64,000 bases of DNA from Sphingorhabdus sp. EL138. GTDB lineage: Bacteria > Pseudomonadota > Alphaproteobacteria > Sphingomonadales > Sphingomonadaceae. The notes below the pieces were generated by a model. It did not search any database. It was not told the origin of the DNA and saw only the letters and a list, made by a program, of their open reading frames with translations. The translations under genes and the position numbers were made by a program. Within the stretch, counting starts at the first letter, position 1; each line of letters starts with the position of its first letter. The stretch is from NCBI RefSeq assembly GCF_900258045.1, contig NZ_OGVD01000004.1, forward strand, positions 1,178,001-1,242,000, in the 5' to 3' direction. This document shows positions 45,735 through 54,140 of this stretch, piece by piece.

Positions 45735-46388
45735 TTACTTGGACGGACTGCGCCGCAGTCCCGCCTCATCGAGCCGCCAATGCAGCGTGTCGATCCGGTC
45801 CTGCCCAAAAAACGGTTCACCCTTGAAGACCATTGTCGGTACGCCCCAGTGACCGGACTGTTCTAGTAATTTATGGCTTTTCTCTATCTCGGCTTTGACA
45901 TCATAATGTGTGAAGGCATTTTCCATCTTAGATAGGTTCAAGCCCGCGCGTTCAGCGGCGAGCTCCAAATGTTCACCCTTGTCCCAGTTTTTGGTTCCAC
46001 CCCACAAAAGAGCAGCGACATGATATGCGAAATCTATACCCTTGCCTTGCCGTTCTGCCTCAACACCGAGCATCGACAATCGCCAGATATAAGGTTGGTT
46101 TTCGGGAACCTCGAACGTCTCCAGGTCCTGAACGACCGGGTCCGGCTTGGGCCAGACAAATGGCAATCCCAGAAACGCGGCTCGCCGCATGGAATCCATT
46201 ACAATGTAGCGCGGCCGCTTTTTGTCAGCCGCATCGAACACCGCTGATTTGGCACGTAAAGCAATCGGTAGTACTGGACGAAGCGAGACGCTCACCGCAT
46301 AATCCTCGCGCAGTCGCAATAAGTCTGGCGTCACCAGATAGGAATATGGGCTTCTGAACGACCAGAAAACATCAATGGTGTTGGCCAT
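45735..46388 (-). CDS. 2-hydroxychromene-2-carboxylate isomerase-like protein (kappa GST/DsbA fold)
   Basis: A 217-residue protein of the HCCA isomerase family. The glutathione-activating Ser13 lies in SFRSPYSYL. The GHWGVPTMVFKGEPFFGQDR motif near the C-terminus is diagnostic, together with RLDEAGLRR. NahD uses GSH to isomerise hydroxychromene carboxylate in naphthalene degradation; this paralogue may act on another aromatic or use GSH otherwise. It is second in an operon with GMC, SDR and GST genes (gaps of 29 and 47 bp). Confidence 0.87.
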   Translation of the reverse strand: MANTIDVFWSFRSPYSYLVTPDLLRLREDYAVSVSLRPVLPIALRAKSAVFDAADKKRPRYIVMDSMRRAAFLGLPFVWPKPDPVVQDLETFEVPENQPYIWRLSMLGVEAERQGKGIDFAYHVAALLWGGTKNWDKGEHLELAAERAGLNLSKMENAFTHYDVKAEIEKSHKLLEQSGHWGVPTMVFKGEPFFGQDRIDTLHWRLDEAGLRRSPSK

Positions 46389-46417
46389 TTTTTACCTTTC
46401 AGTTCTTTTTGAGATTA

Positions 46418-47917
46418 TCATTGGTCCAGTTCCGCTTTCATTTTGCGGGCAATCCGTTCTGCAATCATAACACAACCCAGATATGTGTTACCCGCCGGGA
46501 TAGTGGGCATAACCGAAGCATCGACCACACGCAGCCGGGCAACACCTCGGACCCGACAATCGGCATCCAGCACCGTTCCCATCGGGCAGGTGCTGGTCAT
46601 ATGACCATAGCTGACAATCCCACGATCCAGCGCGACAGATACCGCTTCTTGTTTGGTAAGGTCATAGGGTATCAACGGTCGGCATCCAGACTGTCTGAAG
46701 GCTTCCGACGCCTCCCATTCTGCAATTTTTTGAAAAGCATGCCGCAACCGATTTATACCGCCGTCGGGTAGATTGGGAGCGATCACGACAGGGTCCATTT
46801 CTGCACTGTCACCTAGCCGCACCTTGCCATTTCCGGCAGAGCGCATCAGGAAAGCCGCCATCACAAAATTGGTGGAAGCCTCTGTCGGTGCGGGTGCTAT
46901 TGGAAACAAATGATAGTCGACGTCCTTACCGTTGGACGCTCCAATATAGAGGGACTGCGCCGGTCCGGCGACACCACCACGCGGCCCTTCATGAGTATAT
47001 GGCACAGATGGCCCCAGATGATCGGCCATTGTCTCACCAACTGGCAAATCAGCTTGAACAACTATATCATGATCAGCAAGGTGGGAAGCCGGACCAACGC
47101 CGGATCGCATGAGCAGAGCGGGAGACCATAGAGCGCCGACCGACACGACCACTTCATCGCCCTCAATCTGCTCGCCGCTCTCTAACGTAACACCTGTCGC
47201 TCTGCATTTCTCAATTTGCAGCGCAGCAACCTTGGCATTGGTTCGGATCTCAAGATTTTCCCGCTGCCTTACCCTATCAGTCAAATAGGCAAGGCTGGTC
47301 GACAATCGATTGGTGTCTTTATCAACGGTAGCCGGGAAAATACCGATGCCGGGCAATTGGTCAGGATCATTAATGTCTTGAACAATCGCATTACCGACTT
47401 CAGCCATGCCATCATAGAACGCAATTTGTGCATGGCTCATCTCATCGCGACGCCAGCGGCGGACCGTAAGAGGGCCTGAATCGCCGTGGATCGGACTGGA
47501 CCCAAAATCCAGATCGCTTTCTGCAGCTATGAAAGTTTCTGCAACATCGTTCCAGCCCCACCCGTCCAGTCCGGACGCTGCCCAGCCGTCATAATCTTCC
47601 GGTAGTCCCCTCAAGGTGGCCAATCCATTGACCGCAGATGTCCCGCCCAATATCCGCCCCTGCAATATCGGAATGGCAGCGTTTTGCGTTTTCATGATGG
47701 TCGTCGCGATTGGAACGGCGCCCTGCCATGCATCAGCGGCCCGTGCTGGATTGAGAATTGCGGAATCATAGGTCGTATCATCAGGCCCCGCTTCTAACAG
47801 CGTCAGGTGGATGGCAGGGTTTTCACTGAGCCGTGCAGCAAGAACTGATCCAGCGGTGCCGCCACCGACAATGATAATATGTTTGAGATTTTGCTCCACT
47901 ATCGTTGCTCGCCTCAC
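46418..47917 (-). CDS. GMC family FAD-dependent oxidoreductase
   Basis: A 499-residue flavoprotein of the glucose-methanol-choline family. The FAD motif is IIVGGGTAGSVLAARLSENP (about 15-34). The ILGGTSAVNGLATLRGLPEDYDGW segment is the second GMC signature. The catalytic His lies in YGHMTSTCPMG and the C-terminal NTYLGCVMIAERIA block ends the fold. It oxidises alcohols or choline-like substrates with release of hydride to FAD. It is the first gene of the four-gene operon and is divergent from the TetR gene. The substrate is unknown. Confidence 0.88.
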   Translation of the reverse strand: MRRATIVEQNLKHIIIVGGGTAGSVLAARLSENPAIHLTLLEAGPDDTTYDSAILNPARAADAWQGAVPIATTIMKTQNAAIPILQGRILGGTSAVNGLATLRGLPEDYDGWAASGLDGWGWNDVAETFIAAESDLDFGSSPIHGDSGPLTVRRWRRDEMSHAQIAFYDGMAEVGNAIVQDINDPDQLPGIGIFPATVDKDTNRLSTSLAYLTDRVRQRENLEIRTNAKVAALQIEKCRATGVTLESGEQIEGDEVVVSVGALWSPALLMRSGVGPASHLADHDIVVQADLPVGETMADHLGPSVPYTHEGPRGGVAGPAQSLYIGASNGKDVDYHLFPIAPAPTEASTNFVMAAFLMRSAGNGKVRLGDSAEMDPVVIAPNLPDGGINRLRHAFQKIAEWEASEAFRQSGCRPLIPYDLTKQEAVSVALDRGIVSYGHMTSTCPMGTVLDADCRVRGVARLRVVDASVMPTIPAGNTYLGCVMIAERIARKMKAELDQ

Positions 47918-47944
47918 CTTGTTCCTGCCTTAAGAATCACCAAT

Positions 47945-47982
47945 TAGGTTGCATTACCTATTATTAGGTTATAAAACCTAAT
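47945..47982. promoter_or_regulatory. Tandem TetR-type operator between the GMC operon and the TetR gene
   Basis: Site 1 is TAGGT-N6-ACCTA (47945-47960). Site 2 is a perfect inverted repeat, ATTAGGTT-N4-AACCTAAT (47963-47982). Their centres are exactly 20 bp apart, two helical turns, and TTAGGTT is repeated directly at 47944 and 47964. They lie in the 104-bp gap between the GMC start (47917) and the TetR start (48022), the expected place for a divergent autoregulated operator. Confidence 0.75.
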
Positions 47983-48021
47983 TTGACAAGTTTGTTGTCT
48001 CCGGGAAGGAAAACAGGAAAA

Positions 48022-48654
48022 ATGAAAGCGCGTTCTCACACCGCGGACCGCATATTGGAGGCCAGTCGCAAAGCCTTCAACGAAAAGGGATATGCGGCAA
48101 CGTCAGTCACCGAAATCGCGGCTTCCTTGGACATGTCCCAAGGGAATTTAACTTATCATTTTCCGGCGAAGCGCGACTTGGCGATAGCCCTGGAAGACGA
48201 TGCAATATTGTCGATGAGAGAATATCGCTTAACCAAGAAAAACGGGTCATTGGCTGACAACTATATTGACCACTTACTATTCGGGATGCAGTTGACATGG
48301 CGCTACCGCTTCCTTCTGCGTGATCGAATACATTATGCCGGCGCACCCGTTGGTCAGCGACCGGATTCTGAGCTAACCGCAGATTATGAGGGGCTTGTCG
48401 ATTTACTCAAGCGAATTGACGAAGAAGGACTCTTCTTGAGAGACAACGAACAGAACATTGATGTCCTGGCCCGGTCACTGTGGATTGTCAGCCGCTATTG
48501 GGTTGACTATCTGCGGGAACTCGAGGGGCTTGAACAGGTCAGTTGGACCGACCAGAAGCGCGGTATTCAACATCACCTCGCCGTGCTGTTTCCATATCTG
48601 AAAATCTCTGCACGACGTGAGTTCGAGGCAGCATTGGGCCAGCGGCAGATATAG
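48022..48654 (+). CDS. TetR/AcrR family transcriptional regulator
   Basis: A 210-residue repressor. The N-terminal HTH (about 8-50) reads DRILEASRKAFNEKGYAATSVTEIAASL with NLTYHFPAKRDL, and the rest is a helical ligand-binding domain. ATG 48022 with AGGAAA just upstream is preferred; the open frame back to 47983 would start inside the operator. It is divergent from the GMC operon, and its ligand probably belongs to that pathway. Overlapping promoters at tandem palindromes imply control of both units. Confidence 0.9.
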   Translation: MKARSHTADRILEASRKAFNEKGYAATSVTEIAASLDMSQGNLTYHFPAKRDLAIALEDDAILSMREYRLTKKNGSLADNYIDHLLFGMQLTWRYRFLLRDRIHYAGAPVGQRPDSELTADYEGLVDLLKRIDEEGLFLRDNEQNIDVLARSLWIVSRYWVDYLRELEGLEQVSWTDQKRGIQHHLAVLFPYLKISARREFEAALGQRQI

Positions 48655-48875
48655 AAAGCTCAACAGACTTCAACCATGTCGCTCTTTTAGACTTTCGGTG
48701 ACAAATATTTGCCTGGATTTTCGGCCTTTCTAGGTGGCAGTGGAAGAAATCCCCGGAAACAGACAATGGATATTATCAACGAATCTTTCTAGAACAATAC
48801 TTTAACCGAATGGATGAATGCCGTGCAAAGATATCATCTTGAATGCCTGCCCCATGAACTGATAGCGGGCTGCTT

Positions 48876-49361
48876 ATGTATGATTTCTCTATCTCAGCAG
48901 ATCAGTCCCCGGACATACTATATGACGACCTAGCGACAGCCGCACGGGCGCTGACAGATGGTGAATCCGACGCTATCGCAAATATGGCCAATGTCTCGGC
49001 GCTGATCTGGCAATATGTTCCGGATCTGAATTGGGCCGGCTTTTACCGTGTAATGGAGGACGAACTGGTGCTTGGTCCGTTTCAGGGCAAAAGTGCATGC
49101 ATCCGGATTGCAATAGGCAAAGGCGTTTGCGGAACCGCCGCAGCAACCAATCAGGTTCAGCGGGTCGCTGATGTACACGCGTTTCCTGGTCACATAGCCT
49201 GTGATGCGGATAGCCGTAGTGAACTGGTGGTTCCTGTCAGCAAAGATGATAAGGTAATAGCGGTACTAGATTTGGACAGCCCCCTGCCCGATCGATTCAC
49301 GGCAGCGGACGAGACAGGTATGAAAAATCTGATTGCAGCCATTGCTAACGGGCTTGGTTAA
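48876..49361 (+). CDS. msrC: Free methionine-(R)-sulfoxide reductase (GAF domain)
   Basis: A 161-residue GAF-domain enzyme that reduces free Met-R-sulfoxide with thioredoxin. LNWAGFYRVM marks the GAF core. The family's three cysteines are present: Cys75 (KSACIRI), Cys85 (GKGVCGTAA) and Cys109 (HIACD), equivalent to the YebR set. HAFPGHIACD is the main signature. It stands alone between the TetR gene (a 221-bp gap with no visible feature) and the glycine-zipper gene. Confidence 0.92.
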   Translation: MYDFSISADQSPDILYDDLATAARALTDGESDAIANMANVSALIWQYVPDLNWAGFYRVMEDELVLGPFQGKSACIRIAIGKGVCGTAAATNQVQRVADVHAFPGHIACDADSRSELVVPVSKDDKVIAVLDLDSPLPDRFTAADETGMKNLIAAIANGLG

Positions 49362-49463
49362 CAGCGCCGTAACTATATTGCCCCATTTCGAGACAGTGTT
49401 CTAAATCTACCCTATTTTACAAGCTGCTAATGGTCAAACAACGCCTAAAATGGTAACTATGCG

Positions 49464-49524
49464 TTAACCATTACACGGTGGGACGTGCCAATCGTACGGT
49501 CCGAAACAGGGAGTTGTTAACCAT
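49464..49524 (+). promoter_or_regulatory. Two TTAACCAT CtrA-type sites before the RcnB/glycine-zipper gene
   Basis: TTAACCAT occurs at 49464-49471 and at 49517-49524, the second overlapping the ATG at 49523. The sites are 53 bp apart, near five helical turns. Both match the CtrA-type half-site seen upstream of ctrA and ccrM. This suggests cell-cycle control of the gene; chance occurrence of one copy remains possible. Confidence 0.5.
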
Positions 49525-50947
49525 GAAGACCCTTTTATTTGCTGGCTTGGCTGGTGCGATGGCGACGACGCCAGCAGCGGCATCCGCCGCTATCGACTCG
49601 GTGCCGGACAGCACCGCAGCGCAGGCACCAGTAGATATGTCTTTCGCCTCTGCCGCCGCCCTTGTCTCTGGTGCGCAGGGCGCCAAGAAGACAATGAACC
49701 GCATGGGCGGTAAACATATGCGGCATGCCATGCGCGGCGGGCGTCATTTTCGTGACGGTGCAAAAGTCCGCATGGGACGCATGGGATATCGCAAAGGGTA
49801 CAAACGACCGCACCGTGGTTTCCGGCTGCCGAGAACCTTTATCAGGCCCAGCTTCTTCATCGCCAACTATGGTCATTATGGCCTTCACCGACCCTCTGCT
49901 GGCTATGGCTGGTCGCGCTATTATGATGATGCGGTTCTGACCGATCGCCGCGGGATAGTCTATGACAGCGTCAATAATCTCGATTGGGATCGTTACAACC
50001 AAGGTTATAATGACGGTTACCGCGCTGGCCAGGTAACCTATGATAAAAGCATCCTGATGAATGATGACCGGGTTATTGCAACGCCATCGGGTGCACATGG
50101 CGGATCGACAATCTATCAAGGTGACTGGGACGGCGCATATCGGGAAGATGGCAGTTACAAGGGCGATTGGCAGGGAACCTATCGCGATGCCGAAGGCAAG
50201 GTATATAAAGGCCAATATTCCGGTACATTCATTGGTGATGGCGATGTTTCGCAAACCGGTGCCACCTATGCTGATGGTCCGCACTGGAGCAACGAAGGGC
50301 CTGTCCGCGACGAGCCTAACTATCAAGAACGCCGCTACGAAGAGCGGGCTTATGACAGCCGGACCGAAGAGCTGGCCTATCTCGAGCGGTGCAAGAAAAG
50401 CAGCGGGATTGGCGGTGCGGTTGTCGGCGGTGCGATCGGCGCTTTGGCCGGAAATCGTATTGCGGGACGCGGGAACCGCTTGGGCGGCTCCCTAATTGGT
50501 GGCGGTGTTGGCGCTTTGGCCGGTGCTGCAATCGACCAGAGCACAGACCGGTGCCGCAAACTGCTCAAGAAATATGGTCAGGATTATCAAGAGCGTGGGC
50601 GATATTCTCGTGCTCCGGGAGTAGACTATCGTGCTCCTGAATACAGTGTCCCTGCTCCGCAGCCACAATATCGGGCACATAAACGTTACCACAGTGGATG
50701 GCAGGGCGGATATTACTATCCCGCCTATTACTATACGCATGCCCAACCAATGGTGACCACTGTGGTGATCGAATCTACGCCGGTTACGACAACGACCACA
50801 ACAACCTACATCGATGAAGAAGTCATCTACACAAAAGCCAAACCGGCCAAGAAACGCTGGAAGGCCGCTCCAAAAAAAGTGTGGAAACCCAAACCGAAAA
50901 AATATGACCCTGGCCCCTTGAAAGGTTGCCAGCAGGCCCACTGCTGA
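49523..50947 (+). CDS. RcnB-type / glycine-zipper envelope protein
   Basis: A 474-residue exported protein. A signal peptide (MKTLLFAGLAGAMATTPAAASAA by positions 1-22) is followed by a basic stretch and an RcnB-like domain (about 95-150: LPRTFIRPSFF ... VLTDRRGIVYD). Next come Tyr/Gly/Asp repeats of the form Y-x-G-D-W-x-G-x-Y (about 190-245), a glycine zipper (GIGGAVVGGAIGALAGNRI and GGSLIGGGVGALAG at about 295-340), and a Lys/Pro-rich C-terminus. RcnB acts in metal homeostasis in the periplasm; this mosaic is unusual. The ATG 49523 is set by GGGAG at 49509-49513. Confidence 0.75.
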   Translation: MKTLLFAGLAGAMATTPAAASAAIDSVPDSTAAQAPVDMSFASAAALVSGAQGAKKTMNRMGGKHMRHAMRGGRHFRDGAKVRMGRMGYRKGYKRPHRGFRLPRTFIRPSFFIANYGHYGLHRPSAGYGWSRYYDDAVLTDRRGIVYDSVNNLDWDRYNQGYNDGYRAGQVTYDKSILMNDDRVIATPSGAHGGSTIYQGDWDGAYREDGSYKGDWQGTYRDAEGKVYKGQYSGTFIGDGDVSQTGATYADGPHWSNEGPVRDEPNYQERRYEERAYDSRTEELAYLERCKKSSGIGGAVVGGAIGALAGNRIAGRGNRLGGSLIGGGVGALAGAAIDQSTDRCRKLLKKYGQDYQERGRYSRAPGVDYRAPEYSVPAPQPQYRAHKRYHSGWQGGYYYPAYYYTHAQPMVTTVVIESTPVTTTTTTTYIDEEVIYTKAKPAKKRWKAAPKKVWKPKPKKYDPGPLKGCQQAHC

Positions 50948-50976
50948 TATTGCAATGAACATCCACTAGATTGACG

Positions 50977-51014
50977 AAAGCCCGCTGATCAAAAATGATT
51001 GGCGGGCTTTTCCA
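50977..51014 (+). terminator. Terminator after the glycine-zipper gene
   Basis: AAAGCCCGC (50977-50985) pairs with GCGGGCTTT (51002-51010), extended by ATC/GAT across a two-base mismatch, with an AAAAAT loop. T4 follows. It lies 30 bases after the stop and 40 bases before the bpt stop on the other strand. Confidence 0.78.
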
Positions 51015-51054
51015 TTTATAAGCTAACGGTTTGCGGGGAATTTCTCTCGGTAAA

Positions 51055-51813
51055 TCAAACAGTCTTCTTGGCATCTACTTCCCGATTAAATCGCCGCCAT
51101 CCTTCGGGGCCAAGTTGCTCCAGCGGTTGAAAACGGACTTTATATTCCATCCGGCTCGATCCGTTGACCCAATAGCCAAGATAGACATAGGGCAGACCCG
51201 CTTTGCGTGCCCGCAAGATGTGATCCATTATAATGAAATTGCCGAGGCCGGCCCGGTCTGGATGATCGGCATCAAAAAAACTGTAAATCATCGACAAGCC
51301 ATCGCCTTGTTGATCGGTCAGACAGGCACCAACCAGTCGCCCCTTCACGCCATTAACAGTTGGTTCGCGATATTCGATGACATAGCTTTTTACCGGCGAC
51401 TGCTCAATCATATCGGAATAGTCCATCTCATCCATCTCGGTCATTCCGCCACCGGGATGTCGTTTAGAGAGATATTTTTGCAGTAAAGAAAATTGTTCCT
51501 CGGTCGCCCATGGCTCGCAAGCCTCGACGACCAGATCTTGATTGCGCCGCAATAATTTTCGTTGCGTGGCATTGGGTCGAAACTCATCGACCAATACCCT
51601 CACCGAAACGCAAGCTTTGCAGTCAAGGCAGCTTGGCCGGTATGCGACGTTTTGACTGCGACGAAATCCGATTCGTCCCAATGCATCATTGAGTTCGTCG
51701 GTATGAGGACCACTCAGCTCGGTGAAGACTTTCCGTTCGCTTTTGCCGGGCAAGTAAGGGCACGGGCTAGGATTTGTAACAAAAAATCGCGGAAAGCGAA
51801 CAGGTGCAGTCAC
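51055..51813 (-). CDS. bpt: Aspartate/glutamate leucyltransferase Bpt
   Basis: A 252-residue aminoacyl-tRNA-protein transferase of the ATE1-like fold that adds Leu to proteins with acidic N-termini, feeding the ClpS/ClpAP N-degron pathway. [13 protein letters not shown] (three Cys in the N-terminal block) and the [20 protein letters not shown] block near the C-terminus match Bpt. Length is normal. It is convergent with the glycine-zipper gene and not in an operon. Confidence 0.92.
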   Translation of the reverse strand: MTAPVRFPRFFVTNPSPCPYLPGKSERKVFTELSGPHTDELNDALGRIGFRRSQNVAYRPSCLDCKACVSVRVLVDEFRPNATQRKLLRRNQDLVVEACEPWATEEQFSLLQKYLSKRHPGGGMTEMDEMDYSDMIEQSPVKSYVIEYREPTVNGVKGRLVGACLTDQQGDGLSMIYSFFDADHPDRAGLGNFIIMDHILRARKAGLPYVYLGYWVNGSSRMEYKVRFQPLEQLGPEGWRRFNREVDAKKTV

Positions 51814-51943
51814 AGATGAGAGCCTTATCTTCTACGTTAAGAATCAGTAAACCCAATATGCCTTGTGCTGTCACTTATGAAAAGGCAATTTACCATGATG
51901 CAAGATCAACGGCCCAACTGCGTCTAATCCATCATCATTGGAC

Positions 51944-51977
51944 AAAAAAAACGGGACGATAACGCCCCGCTTTTTTT
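51944..51977 (-). terminator. Terminator after the 80-residue exported protein gene
   Basis: CGGG-A-CG and CG-C-CCCG (51952-51969) form a stem with an ATAA loop, flanked by A7 and T7. On the minus strand the mismatch becomes a G-U wobble, and the hairpin lies 18 bp after the stop at 51995, so it mainly serves that gene. Confidence 0.8.
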
Positions 51978-51994
51978 GAATATCTTTTTAGGCC

Positions 51995-52237
51995 TCAGGG
52001 GCTTGTTGGCTCATCGTCATCGTCATCAGCAATGATGATAATGCCGGCGATTACAGCTGCAGCAGCCAAAACACCGATGATGATGCCAGTGCTACCTTCG
52101 AGCTTTTCAGCGTCGGAATCAGCGGTAGCGCCAATGCGTTCTGCAACTGGAGCAGTACTCTGAACAGCCTGAGCCATTGCAGGAGCGGTGATGAGGGATA
52201 CAGCTGCTACGGAAGCGGCCAATTTTTTTAACTTCAT
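51995..52237 (-). CDS. Small exported protein with C-terminal membrane helix and acidic tail
   Basis: An 80-residue protein with a signal peptide (KKLAASVAAVSLITAPAMAQ near 3-22), a short acidic mature part, a hydrophobic helix (GIIIGVLAAAAVIAGIIIIA at about 51-70) and a tail DDDDDEPTSP. Similar proteins occur in sphingomonads without known function. The acidic tail may face the cytoplasm or periplasm depending on topology. It has its own terminator. Upstream, 187 bp contain no obvious gene. Confidence 0.7.
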   Translation of the reverse strand: MKLKKLAASVAAVSLITAPAMAQAVQSTAPVAERIGATADSDAEKLEGSTGIIIGVLAAAAVIAGIIIIADDDDDEPTSP

Positions 52238-52424
52238 TATTTACTCCAATCAGAATAATTTAGTTACCAAAGGACAAAGTCGAAGCCCCGATCCATCCGA
52301 TATGCCAATAACGCTGCGCGACTCTTTATGGGGGTGCATCCGCTATCGTTCGTTTTTTTACGGCCAAGCCCCATCAAACGCAAGTATTAAAAGGCAATTT
52401 CAGTTAATATGACGCAAACATAGG

Positions 52425-54113
52425 TTATTTTACTGGTTGTATCGCCTCGTTTACAAAAACCGGTCGTCCCCCAACCCACGTTTGCTCAACCTTGATATTC
52501 CTGATCGCTTGCGGCGCAACCAACATAATGTCCTCCTGAATGATAAGGAAATCTGCGCGTTTTCCCTTCGTCAAACTGCCAATCCGGTCCTCGGCAAACG
52601 ATGCATAGGCTGCGCCTATCGTATAAGCATACCATGCCTCCCCGCGCGTCAACCGCTCTCCCGGCAACCATCCACCAAAAGGTTGTCCATTTGCATCTTC
52701 GCGCGTCATTGCAGCCGCCAATCCGGGAAACGGATTGGACGATTCAACAGGAACATCGGTTCCAAAGGCCAATTTCGCGCCCGATTCGAGAATCGATTTC
52801 CAAGCATAAGCACCGTCCAGGCGGTCGGGTCCCAGTCGTGCCTCTGCCATTAACCGATCCGACGTCTGATGAACCGGTTGCATCGATGCAATTGTTCCGG
52901 TGCGAGCAATCCTTGGCAAGTCCATAGGATCAACAATCTGTGCGTGCTCGATCCGCCAGCGTCGGTCCCCTTTGAAAGTATATTGCAATTCTTCAACGGC
53001 AGATAAAATCTCTTCATTGGCCTGGTCGCCAATCGCGTGCACCGCTGTTTGAAAACGATCCATCGCCGCACGGCTCATCTTGTTTTTAAGTTGCGCAGGG
53101 GACAGTAGCGCCAATCCTTTCTCTCCCGGTTTGTCGGCATAGGGTTCCTTCAACAACGCACCACGTGATCCCAACGCTCCATCTATATAAAGCTTTACGC
53201 CCGCTAGTTTCAGATGATCATCATAAAGCCATGGCGACGGTCCCGGTCCGCCAATTGCAATCATATTTTCGATTTCACCGGCATAAGAGATGATCCGAAC
53301 TTTCAGTTGCCCTTTGTCTCCTGCCCTTCGGAAACTCTGCCAATCGGACATAGTGGTCCCCATATCAGCAATCGCGGTTACTCCCTGGGAAAGCAGTATT
53401 TCTTGAGCCTTCATGAGAGCAAGGTCTTTTTCCACGGGGCGCGGCGCCGGAATGGATTTGCTGAACAGTCCCTGTGCTTTGTCCACGAAGATACCGGTTG
53501 GTTTACCGCCTGCTCTTTCGATTGCACCGCCCAAAGGCGCCTTGGTTGCGGAAGTGATACCTGCAGCTTTCATACCTGCGCTGTTGACCCAGGCAGCATG
53601 GCCGTCGACGCGCTCGAGATAAACTGGCCGGTCCGGAACAACAACGTCAAGCTCCGCAGCCGTTGGAAAACGTCCCAAACCCCAAACTTCCTGATTCCAT
53701 CCACCACCGATAATCCACCGTCGATTAGGGTATTTGGCTGCATATGTGCGCAACGCCTCTTGTGCCTCAGCAAGAGTCTTTGTCTGCGAGAGGTCCAGTG
53801 TCAGAGCGGCGAAGCCCAATCCCATAACATGCCCATGAGCATCGACAAATCCGGGAATCAGGGTTTTACCTTTGCCGTCAAATTGGAAATCAACATCCTT
53901 GGGACGCTTGTCTTTCCGGTCGAGCAACTCCTTTACCCGACCATCGTCGTCGATAACCATCGCAGCAAACCGGACAACTTTCCCTTCTTCATTAAGCGTT
54001 ATTCCATTGACGTTCTCGATCAAGCTGTCGGCCTGAACCGGAGTTCCGACAATCATAGCGGCAGCCCATAAGGCCGTGCACGCTTTCGCTACAGATGAAA
54101 AAATACGCATCAC
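52425..54113 (-). CDS. Secreted amidohydrolase (YtcJ-like)
   Basis: A 562-residue metal-dependent amidohydrolase. A signal peptide ends near GTPVQA. LIPGFVDAHGHVMGLG supplies the HxH metal site (about 93-108). Further His ligands lie in FQTAVHAIGDQANEE and RIEHAQIVDP, and the Asp in FGTDVPVESSNP. The family includes YtcJ and enzymes with unclear substrates (amide, imide or peptide). It is 27 bp upstream of the 3-hydroxyisobutyrate dehydrogenase-like gene stop? It begins at 54113, close to that gene's end at 54141, and is transcribed after it. Confidence 0.88.
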   Translation of the reverse strand: MMRIFSSVAKACTALWAAAMIVGTPVQADSLIENVNGITLNEEGKVVRFAAMVIDDDGRVKELLDRKDKRPKDVDFQFDGKGKTLIPGFVDAHGHVMGLGFAALTLDLSQTKTLAEAQEALRTYAAKYPNRRWIIGGGWNQEVWGLGRFPTAAELDVVVPDRPVYLERVDGHAAWVNSAGMKAAGITSATKAPLGGAIERAGGKPTGIFVDKAQGLFSKSIPAPRPVEKDLALMKAQEILLSQGVTAIADMGTTMSDWQSFRRAGDKGQLKVRIISYAGEIENMIAIGGPGPSPWLYDDHLKLAGVKLYIDGALGSRGALLKEPYADKPGEKGLALLSPAQLKNKMSRAAMDRFQTAVHAIGDQANEEILSAVEELQYTFKGDRRWRIEHAQIVDPMDLPRIARTGTIASMQPVHQTSDRLMAEARLGPDRLDGAYAWKSILESGAKLAFGTDVPVESSNPFPGLAAAMTREDANGQPFGGWLPGERLTRGEAWYAYTIGAAYASFAEDRIGSLTKGKRADFLIIQEDIMLVAPQAIRNIKVEQTWVGGRPVFVNEAIQPVK

Positions 54114-54140
54114 TATCCCCCGAAAATCAATCCCTAAAAA

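Noticed and set aside
48655-48875. Possible small gene between TetR and msrC
   Set aside because: Candidate ATG frames end within ten codons; no ribosome site or conserved motif.
53214-54071. A 285-residue plus-strand frame opposite the amidohydrolase
   Set aside because: The sense strand has HxH and other amidohydrolase ligands; antisense reading gives no known motif.
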